31,641 nucleotides of DNA from a virus, in the IMG/VR virus record IMGVR_UViG_3300027962_000003, positions 1 to 31,641 of that record; one strand, written 5' to 3'. The translations under genes were made by a program, and so were the position numbers. Position 1 is the stretch's first letter, and the number at the start of each line of letters is the position of its first letter. This document shows, in pieces, positions 6,884 through 12,912 of the stretch. The notes beneath the pieces are model-generated. The model had not been told where the DNA came from. It did no database searches and was given only the letters and a program-made list of their open reading frames with translations.

Positions 6884-6919
6884 GAGGTTTTTTGACTTTT
6901 TTCTCAGAAAAGCGGGAAC

Positions 6920-7177
6920 TTAGTCGGAAGGGGAGGGGATGTGTGCTTCGAGCCAGTCCGGATTGACATGGAGTTCTGCGCCAAGATCTTCCAGAATATC
7001 CCGATAACTGTTCCGTTGTCCGGTCAGGCACATCACTACCTGCGACGGATGCCGACCGGTTGCACGCGCGAAGGCAGCAAGGCTGTCATACCCTCGCGCT
7101 TGCAACGCTTTCCGAACAGACTCTGAAAGGGAGAACCCTAACATGAGTGAGGTCTGTATTTGCTCTTGTGCTTCCAT
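6920..7177 (-). CDS. HTH repressor-like regulator (XRE/Ner-type)
   Basis: This 85-aa protein has a helix-turn-helix in its centre (SLAAFARATGRHPSQVVMCL) followed by GQRNSYRDILEDLGAEL, as in XRE or Ner-type phage regulators. The ATG at 7177 lacks a Shine-Dalgarno site but lies about three bases from the start point expected for the promoter at 7187-7215, so the mRNA is probably leaderless, as for lambda CI from PRM. An in-frame GTG at 7198 lies upstream of that -10 and is less likely. A GTTA-N6-TAAC palindrome covers its -10, suggesting autorepression. The same palindrome occurs before two other units, making this protein the obvious candidate to bind all three. Confidence 0.7.
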   Translation of the reverse strand: MEAQEQIQTSLMLGFSLSESVRKALQARGYDSLAAFARATGRHPSQVVMCLTGQRNSYRDILEDLGAELHVNPDWLEAHIPSPSD

Positions 7178-7180
7178 GTC

Positions 7181-7215
7181 GTTAACAATATAACGCACAA
7201 GAGAGGTGATTCCAA
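7181..7215 (-). promoter_or_regulatory. Repressor promoter with overlapping operator
   Basis: On the minus strand, TTGGAA (7210-7215, 4 of 6 matches) and TATATT (7187-7192, 5 of 6) are spaced by exactly 17 bases. The palindrome GTTA-ACAATA-TAAC (7181-7194) covers the -10. A start point near 7180 would place transcription almost at the ATG. This is the best promoter match in the window. The -35 also overlaps a small hairpin (about 7201-7224) formed by GATTC and GAATC. Confidence 0.65.
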
Positions 7216-7267
7216 AAAGAATCTCGGTTAGGATGCGTCCGCGATGTACGGTCGCACTTTAATTGGG

Positions 7268-7468
7268 TTATAATGTGGATTTTATTACCCATTCATTCAA
7301 GAAATCAAATGTGGATTGAGCCACTTCGGCTATTGTCATAATATCCTTCCCGTTCGACTTCAACAAAGTGAGTTCCTTCGTCTTCCCGTCATAATTATCA
7401 ATCAGCCAGCCCCTTTCAAGCCTTGTGTAGATATACTGCAGCTGGCCGAGCGGCACTCCGAGACTCAT
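7268..7468 (-). CDS. Small hypothetical protein (66 aa), moron pair
   Basis: The ATG overlaps the stop of the membrane-protein gene (ATGA) and has GGAGG five bases upstream; a longer in-frame reading from 7576 lies wholly within the membrane gene and is rejected. The protein begins MSLGVPLGQLQYIYTRLERG and looks soluble and mixed alpha/beta. Its base composition is lower in GC than the membrane gene it follows. Together they form an accessory pair between the tail genes and the repressor. Function unknown. Confidence 0.6.
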   Translation of the reverse strand: MSLGVPLGQLQYIYTRLERGWLIDNYDGKTKELTLLKSNGKDIMTIAEVAQSTFDFLNEWVIKSTL

Positions 7469-7839
7469 AGCGCCTCCACCACCCAGAAGAGGACCGACAA
7501 TCCCACAGCAAGGACATACGTGTGTGGCAGCCACAGTGATGCCACCCACCGGCCACCCAACCCAAAATTTACCCACGAGTCGGGGCCACGGACAGCCGAG
7601 GGGTGGAACAGAAAAAATGCACTATCCTCGATCACGAGCAGCGTTGGAATTACCGGCCAGTAGGTCAGGAGTCCCACGCCGATGAATAGCGGGCCCATCA
7701 CCAGCAAGTGATACCAAGCGAAGGGGCCAATAACTGGTCTCGGCCTCCAGCCCGTCATCCGGAAGAGAACCTGTTCACCCCACCCGTAGATTAGAGCGAC
7801 CAGGATAGCGACACTAAGACGCATCCGCAATCTCTTCAT
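7465..7839 (-). CDS. Multi-pass membrane protein (accessory or holin-like)
   Basis: A 124-aa protein with about four hydrophobic segments (about residues 8-21, 43-60, 63-78 and 105-122) and GWRPRP in a loop. The start may instead be the second ATG at 7824, which is better spaced from GAAGAG; both lie inside the end of the upstream gene. Base composition looks richer in GC than neighbouring genes, and it sits at the end of the structural cluster, a usual place for holins and for acquired moron genes. It could be a holin, a superinfection-exclusion protein or a host-derived membrane protein. No endolysin gene is adjacent. Confidence 0.6.
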   Translation of the reverse strand: MKRLRMRLSVAILVALIYGWGEQVLFRMTGWRPRPVIGPFAWYHLLVMGPLFIGVGLLTYWPVIPTLLVIEDSAFFLFHPSAVRGPDSWVNFGLGGRWVASLWLPHTYVLAVGLSVLFWVVEAL

Positions 7840-8203
7840 CGAAAGCGTTCACCGTTGCGGTATTTCCGGCAGTGACCGATTGCGCTGATACGGTTGTCAC
7901 CAGCAAGAGCTCCGTATTGGTATCATCGACAATCGCAACATGATCCCATGTGCCGTCAACATCAATCGTAATACCTGACTGCTGTGCAACCGTCGCTTTC
8001 CGCCCCGACGTATCACCATCCGCTAAGGTAATATCGGCAGCACCGATAGCGGTTTCTCCTAAGGCATTGCCCCCGGACCCGGAATCGGTGGTCGCATCCG
8101 CATAGGTCGCCGGTTGCCCTGCACAGAGGACTAGTTGATCGGCATTATTTTTCAGATAGTTTAACGCTGCATCCAGAATCGTGTCTGTGACGTATTTTGG
8201 CAT
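7814..8203 (-). CDS. Phage structural protein, tail-associated
   Basis: A 129-aa protein of a type common near tail-fibre genes. It has an N-terminal helix (TDTILDAALNYLKNNADQL), a CAGQP turn, and a beta-rich remainder of short strands and Ser/Thr/Ala turns ending with INV-like repeats. AGGAGG lies at ideal spacing from the ATG. It follows the large LamG protein directly and probably belongs to the virion or the adsorption apparatus. No enzymatic motif is visible. Confidence 0.6.
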   Translation of the reverse strand: MPKYVTDTILDAALNYLKNNADQLVLCAGQPATYADATTDSGSGGNALGETAIGAADITLADGDTSGRKATVAQQSGITIDVDGTWDHVAIVDDTNTELLLVTTVSAQSVTAGNTATVNAFDEEIADAS

Positions 8204-8212
8204 GAGTACCTC

Positions 8213-10873
8213 CTATGTATTATACGGCTTGATCTGAACCGCGCCCTGTAACGCCGGATAAAGAACCGGCGTAGCAGTCAGCGCTGGAACAACGGTCACG
8301 GTATCGACGCAAAGTACGCCGTATCGTGGCGTTGTGGTTGCTACGTGATGTGTATGGAAGAGCTCTGCAGGGAGTCCTTGATGCTGCTGGATAATTGCGG
8401 GCTGTGCCAGTTGGTAGGTATGGAAGAGCTGCCCCGGCGTTGCCTGATGACGCTGTGTCACTCCGGGGAGCGCCAGCGCATGCGCATGTGTACATTCTGC
8501 CGGAGTGACAATATACGTAAGCACCACTCCGGGCGCAGCGACTGTGTGTGTATGGAGTAACGCTTCCGGATCAGCAATAATCGCTGTTCCGGTTCCAGCG
8601 GAGGCAAGCGTATGCGTATGTCCAATATCCACCGGGGCCGTCCGATGCACCTGTATAATCGCCGGACTGGTAACGGTCTGTCCGTGAAAGAGCGTTTCCG
8701 GAACGGCACTGATAGTCACCGTATAACCGGGCGCCTCAAGCGACTGTCCATGGAGCACCTCTGCCGGACTACTTATATGGGTCTGCGTAATACCAGGACT
8801 GGCAAGCGTCTGGTCCTGCAGTATCTCAGCCGGTGTGACTCTATAGGTTAGTGCCGTCTCTGGACTGGCAAGTGCCTGTGTATGCGTCAGCGCTTCGGGA
8901 GTTATCACATGCTGCTGCTGAATTCCCGGGCTGGCAAGCGTCTGTGCAAAAATGAGGTCTGCCGGAGTGCTGATATACGTCTGCTGAATCGTGGGGCTGG
9001 CGAGTGCATGGGAAGAGGCGATCTCCCCGGGCGTGCGAAGATACGTCTGTTGAATCGCCGGACTCTCAAGAGTATGCGCGTGGCTGCTTTGTGCCGGGGT
9101 CGCAAGATACGTCAGCCAAATAGTCGGACTGGCGACCGTATGCGTATGAGCAATTCCCGCCGGGGTCGATTGCGCAATGTGGACGCCTTCCACAACAACG
9201 GTCCCCGCAACCCAGGTCTCTGAGCTGGCTAACGTGAAAGAATCCGGATCGTCAGAGGCACTAATGGTAGTCCGATCCGCGATGGCTGCCTCGGTCGAAT
9301 TATCAGTCCCGCTGGCGCTGACAACGTACGTGAGGTTCCCGTATCCGGTTGGCGCGTCCGTAAAGTCAATACTATCGTTGCACGCAGCAGCGAAGGCCAG
9401 GAACAGGTTCTTGTCTGCCCCCCATTCGGCAGTCACACTCGGGGGATCCGGGGAGGACGTTGATGTATTGTAAGCCGTAGTGGCGATATCCACCGAATCC
9501 GTAAGAGAACCACCCCAACCTGATATCCGAACAACAATTGCGACAGCAGTCGTGGTAGTATCGGTCGTCAAGTCTACGGTCGTCCCACCTTCAGTGCCCT
9601 CCGCGACCATGGCATACATCCCCACCCGGGTACGACCGTTGTAAAGATAATCGGAGGAGAGCTGAGTCCAACCCGCAGGAGTGTTTTGTTGGTTATCCTT
9701 CGCAACACTCGAGAAGAGGACCAGCAGTAAATCACCGGCGTCTACCACCTCGGGAAGGGATACGGTATGTGAGGTTGTCGCCGAGGAAAACTGGTATGTC
9801 AGCCGATCCTGGATTGTGGGGAAAGCGGCGGTGTCCTCCTGTGTACTAGAGACGGTGTAGAAGGTAGCGGGGTCGGATTGGTTAGCATGCGTGGCTGATA
9901 TTTCGTCAGCGGATACCGGACGGGTGTATATCCGCACTTCATCCATCAGCCCGTTGAACCAATATTGATCTCCGAGATAGTCGCCGGATTGCCCGGAACC
10001 AATGCTGTAGGAGGATGCTCCGAATATGGCGGAAGACGCACCGTCGGAGGCTCCGTTTAGGAACACCTCCATAGCGTCATTCGAAAAGTCGTTTACTCCG
10101 GCAATGTGGTGCCAAGTATCGGTCGATAAGACCGTGTTCCCATATAGGGACTGCTCGGAATCGCTCGGCTGACTTCGGCCATACAGGTAGAGCTCTCCCG
10201 TATCTTCAGTGAGGAATCCTAACCCCCAACTCCCTCCATCAATGTGCGACTTCACCAGTAAATTGCGAGCAGAGACCGAGTTTATGTTGACCCACCCGGC
10301 TACGGTGATTCCAGACGCACCTTCAAGGGCCGGAGCAAGGTTGGTGAGGGATATCTCGTCGTCCGAACCGTCGAACTCCTGACCGGCTCCAACCTGTCCT
10401 TGTTGTCCGGTCGCTGAGATGTTATCTGTGCCGTGGTACCCGTTCCCTACTGAATTCGTGTACAGGTCGGCATTTCCGGTCCCCGCTGCCTCCTCCTGCA
10501 AGTGCCAGACACCGGCATATCCATTGGACCAGACCGCATTCCGTCCGTGGGGATCGGTGGGTGCATAGTCGTTGAGGGTCGTATCTCCGTAATAGAGCCG
10601 AATAACCGTGTTCGAGGTACTCGACAGTGTCCCAGTGTATTTAACATGCACTTCCCCGGTCTGCGCTCCGGTATCTACTGCCACGATTTCGCGTGGTAAC
10701 TCTGTTGTCCCGTCCGCCTTAAAGCACCGGAGTTCTCCTCCGGTTGCGGAGAGCCGATTCCAGAACGCGGTATCTGTAATTTGAGAGAGGTCTAAGTACA
10801 CCGGAAAATCGGTCAGATCCCCCGGAACCTGTGAGCTCTGGATCGTAAATGCAATATAGTATTGGTTGGCCAT
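8213..10873 (-). CDS. Large adsorption protein: DUF2341, LamG and HxH repeats
   Basis: An 886-aa protein. Residues 1-120 resemble DUF2341 (FPVYLDLSQ, VIRLYYGD). Residues about 120-335 form a LamG/concanavalin-like fold (GVWHLQE, WHHIAGV, LMDEVRIY) likely to bind sugars. Residues about 345-565 form a jelly-roll-like beta domain seen in phage tail proteins (DLLLVLFSS, GWTQLSS). Residues 569-854 are thirteen repeats of exactly 22 residues, described separately, followed by a 32-residue beta tail. It probably is a tail fibre or receptor-binding protein. The LamG and jelly-roll part seems richer in GC and differs in base use from the repeat part, suggesting a mosaic origin. AAGGG precedes the ATG weakly. 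Confidence 0.75.
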   Translation of the reverse strand: MANQYYIAFTIQSSQVPGDLTDFPVYLDLSQITDTAFWNRLSATGGELRCFKADGTTELPREIVAVDTGAQTGEVHVKYTGTLSSTSNTVIRLYYGDTTLNDYAPTDPHGRNAVWSNGYAGVWHLQEEAAGTGNADLYTNSVGNGYHGTDNISATGQQGQVGAGQEFDGSDDEISLTNLAPALEGASGITVAGWVNINSVSARNLLVKSHIDGGSWGLGFLTEDTGELYLYGRSQPSDSEQSLYGNTVLSTDTWHHIAGVNDFSNDAMEVFLNGASDGASSAIFGASSYSIGSGQSGDYLGDQYWFNGLMDEVRIYTRPVSADEISATHANQSDPATFYTVSSTQEDTAAFPTIQDRLTYQFSSATTSHTVSLPEVVDAGDLLLVLFSSVAKDNQQNTPAGWTQLSSDYLYNGRTRVGMYAMVAEGTEGGTTVDLTTDTTTTAVAIVVRISGWGGSLTDSVDIATTAYNTSTSSPDPPSVTAEWGADKNLFLAFAAACNDSIDFTDAPTGYGNLTYVVSASGTDNSTEAAIADRTTISASDDPDSFTLASSETWVAGTVVVEGVHIAQSTPAGIAHTHTVASPTIWLTYLATPAQSSHAHTLESPAIQQTYLRTPGEIASSHALASPTIQQTYISTPADLIFAQTLASPGIQQQHVITPEALTHTQALASPETALTYRVTPAEILQDQTLASPGITQTHISSPAEVLHGQSLEAPGYTVTISAVPETLFHGQTVTSPAIIQVHRTAPVDIGHTHTLASAGTGTAIIADPEALLHTHTVAAPGVVLTYIVTPAECTHAHALALPGVTQRHQATPGQLFHTYQLAQPAIIQQHQGLPAELFHTHHVATTTPRYGVLCVDTVTVVPALTATPVLYPALQGAVQIKPYNT
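8312..9169 (-). repeat. Thirteen tandem 66-bp repeats encoding 22-aa HxH units
   Basis: Each unit reads roughly TPAEhhHxHTLASPxIxQTY (residues 569-854 of the 886-aa protein), always 22 residues without indels. The metal-like pair at positions 8 and 10 is HxH in units 1, 2, 9, 10, 11 and 13, and becomes HxQ, QxQ, AxQ or HxY in others. At DNA level the units are diverged, so the periodicity is old and kept by selection. Confidence 0.85.
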
Positions 10874-10879
10874 CGCCCT

Positions 10880-11494
10880 TCACAGTGCGTTGAGCACTAA
10901 ACTACAATCATGCGCTTGAATTTCCCCGTTCGCGTCAACGTCTGCAAGTGTTTTCTGCCATGTGGTCCACTCCACCGAGCGCCCTAATACTCTGGCAAGA
11001 ATCTCCTGTGCATCTGCCAGCGTCACCGTACCATCTTGATTCACATCACCTGCAAGCCCGGATCGAACCGTAACGGTCCCGCCTTGGACTGGAAGCGCGG
11101 TAGTATCTGCATAAGCATAATCGAAGGTCAGTGTAGTCTCTCCCGGTGAGGTGAGTAGGACATCAAACCGAAGCGTAGCAAAGACCCCGGACCCCTGAAC
11201 GGCTTGCGTCCCTCCACCGGCGATCTTCAGTGTGTCTTGATCTTGGTGAAATCCAAACAACTCCCATCCGGTAATCCCCGCCCCCTGCTGGACCGTGTCG
11301 AGTTGGAGTGCTGATTGATCGTATCGAATCCCCGCTTCGAGTGCAATGCTCGAATCAATCCCGCTATACTGTACCTGCAGGAGAACAGACTGCTCGTCTA
11401 ACGTGAGCGTATGATTTGAGAGCGTCATCTCCTGTGAGACGAGGAACGGACAGGCAAAGAGCAGGAGCACAAATAAACTGAGAAGTTTTCGCAT
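10880..11494 (-). CDS. Secreted cohesin-dockerin protein in a phage tail-fibre cluster
   Basis: The 204-aa reading starts at an ATG with AAAGGGGA upstream; a longer frame from 11521 is not used. Residues 1-21 form a signal peptide (RKLLSLFVLLLFACPFLVS); an imperfect lipobox LFAC is present. Residues about 25-145 resemble a cohesin fold (ALEAGIRYDQSALQLDTVQ, GSGVFATLRFDVL). Residues 149-204 form a type I dockerin with two calcium loops: D150, N152, D154, D161 and D185, D187, N189, D196. In cellulosomes cohesins bind dockerins. Here one small protein carries both, so it could link to itself, to host scaffolds, or anchor the virion. The export signal is odd for a phage structural gene. Confidence 0.8.
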   Translation of the reverse strand: MRKLLSLFVLLLFACPFLVSQEMTLSNHTLTLDEQSVLLQVQYSGIDSSIALEAGIRYDQSALQLDTVQQGAGITGWELFGFHQDQDTLKIAGGGTQAVQGSGVFATLRFDVLLTSPGETTLTFDYAYADTTALPVQGGTVTVRSGLAGDVNQDGTVTLADAQEILARVLGRSVEWTTWQKTLADVDANGEIQAHDCSLVLNAL

Positions 11495-11504
11495 CGTTTC
11501 CCCT

Positions 11505-11822
11505 TTAGGTTGCACGGACACGCGCGGTAAGTGGAATCGTCCATGTGCCGATCAGATCCCCTCCGGCGTCTGCCGTAATTTTCGCTGTATAAATTGCACC
11601 CTCTGTTAACGCAAGCGCATCTTCTAATGTTGCGCGATAGACACCATTCGAGTCAGTCACGTAATTGAGCGTGAGCGGAAACGCTTGTCCGGAGACAGCA
11701 TCCCCCGCCTGATTAGTGAGCGTGACCGTTACCGTAGCATCGTTGATATACGAATCGTTTAGGGCATTTTGCAGCCCAGAGACCTCTAACAGATTATCAT
11801 TGCCGATATAAATCGCCTGCAT
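11505..11822 (-). CDS. Small Ig-like/beta-sandwich tail protein
   Basis: A 105-aa protein with alternating beta strands (ATVTVTLTNQAGDAVSG, GVYRATLEDALAL, YTAKITADAGG) in the pattern of an Ig-like or BppU-type fold used in phage baseplates and fibres. GGGGGTGT precedes the ATG. It lies between the small 159-aa protein and the cohesin-dockerin gene, and overlaps none. It probably is a structural adaptor in the adsorption apparatus. Confidence 0.6.
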   Translation of the reverse strand: MQAIYIGNDNLLEVSGLQNALNDSYINDATVTVTLTNQAGDAVSGQAFPLTLNYVTDSNGVYRATLEDALALTEGAIYTAKITADAGGDLIGTWTIPLTARVRAT

Positions 11823-11832
11823 AGGACACCCC

Positions 11833-12312
11833 CTATTGGATATAAATCTCCCAATCGATGATTAGCTCGTAATTCGTATCCAACGTGACAGCAGAGAAGT
11901 TCTGCTGTGCAAAGATCGGATCAAACGGTTCATTCGACGTATTATAGTTATGTCCTAAATACGCCCAGTTGACTGTAAAGCCATCCGCCGTTGCTACCCA
12001 TGATCCGTGCCACTTCTTCCCATACGTCTCTGTTGGTGTTGCGGTCGTTGTGACCATCGAATAATACGTCCCCTGATCATTGTATGCACAGATCCCATCA
12101 TTCCCATTCTCCGGTCCGCCGGTATCGGATTCAACGCCAGTAAAAAGCGAATTAATCGCGTTATCCACATTGGAATCCATCGAATTCATAAAATAGGTTC
12201 GTAATCCGGACCCGATGGAATTGTGCTCATCCTTTACTACTCGAATAATCCGCTGCTGCGGATCACGAACGGCGATAAATGTATGTCCGAATAACTGCAC
12301 ACGATCTTTCAT
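11833..12312 (-). CDS. Hypothetical tail-fibre-associated protein (159 aa)
   Basis: A 159-aa protein rich in Asn, Thr and Tyr with beta-strand character; the ATG follows GAAAGGATTCAG. It has FMNSMDSNVDNAINSLFTG, an aromatic-rich centre and a WEIYIQ terminus typical of a structural beta protein. No catalytic motif is visible. It lies in the adsorption cluster between the GEHF-repeat and Ig-like proteins. Confidence 0.6.
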   Translation of the reverse strand: MKDRVQLFGHTFIAVRDPQQRIIRVVKDEHNSIGSGLRTYFMNSMDSNVDNAINSLFTGVESDTGGPENGNDGICAYNDQGTYYSMVTTTATPTETYGKKWHGSWVATADGFTVNWAYLGHNYNTSNEPFDPIFAQQNFSAVTLDTNYELIIDWEIYIQ

Positions 12313-12324
12313 CCTGAATCCTTT

Positions 12325-12912
12325 CTACTGTGAGCGCACCTCATGGGAGAAATGTTCCCCTAAAGCTACGCCTTCTTTATAGGTTTGTGTTGTCCTTGGT
12401 GGTTCCTGTCGTTGCGAAGTAAAATGCTCTCCAATACCGACACCTTCCGTATAGAGTTTCTGTGTTGGTGCGGGAATGAGACTCTGGCTGAAATGCTCTC
12501 CGATGGATACACCCTCTGTATAGATATAGCGATAATACGGCGGTTCAACAACCTGTTTTGTGAAATGCTCCCCGGCACTGACCCCTTCGGTCCAGTCTGG
12601 AAGCGGAACCAAAACAAAGAGTTCCTGACTAAAATGCTCTCCTAGCTGTACCGCCTCTTTTGCAGCAAGCAGCTCCTGTACACCGGAAGGATCAAGGAAA
12701 TAATACGTCGTGCCTCCATAGGCAATCCGAATTGCCGGGAGTTCCGCATCCGCCTGTATCGACGTTAGGCGAATCGCGCCTATATCGGTACTCGCTGGAT
12801 GTTTCAAGCGGAGCGCCGGACCGGAAATTTCCGCAGCACGCCAGACCGGAACGCGCTGCGTCCCCTGCGGTGTTTGAATACTGAGGTATCCGATGAGCGT
12901 TGTCGTTGCCAT
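12325..12912 (-). CDS. GEHF-repeat tail protein
   Basis: A 195-aa protein whose stop-start junction with the tailspike gene is TAATG (12910-12914), so the start at 12912 is preferred to 12927. Residues 1-84 form a beta-rich domain. Residues 85-195 contain five repeats of 23-24 residues around EGVSIGEHFSQ. The conserved His and acidic residue in each repeat could support metal binding or trimer contacts. It probably is a fibre or adaptor of the adsorption apparatus. Confidence 0.7.
   Translation of the reverse strand: MATTTLIGYLSIQTPQGTQRVPVWRAAEISGPALRLKHPASTDIGAIRLTSIQADAELPAIRIAYGGTTYYFLDPSGVQELLAAKEAVQLGEHFSQELFVLVPLPDWTEGVSAGEHFTKQVVEPPYYRYIYTEGVSIGEHFSQSLIPAPTQKLYTEGVGIGEHFTSQRQEPPRTTQTYKEGVALGEHFSHEVRSQ
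12328..12660 (-). repeat. Five tandem repeats of about 72 bp (GEHF units)
   Basis: Units start at residues 85, 109, 133, 156 and 180 of the 195-aa protein, with conserved EGVxxGEHF. The linker between units is variable and proline-rich. The last unit is truncated. Confidence 0.75.

Noticed and set aside
7469-7576. N-terminal extension of the 66-aa gene to 7576
   Set aside because: The extra codons lie entirely inside the membrane gene. An ATG with GGAGG and an ATGA overlap exists at 7468.
8312-9169. CRISPR array
   Set aside because: The 66-base period has no constant repeat or spacers and lies in frame in one protein.
8213-10873. Diversity-generating retroelement target in the LamG protein
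   Set aside because: No reverse transcriptase or template repeat is visible in the window.
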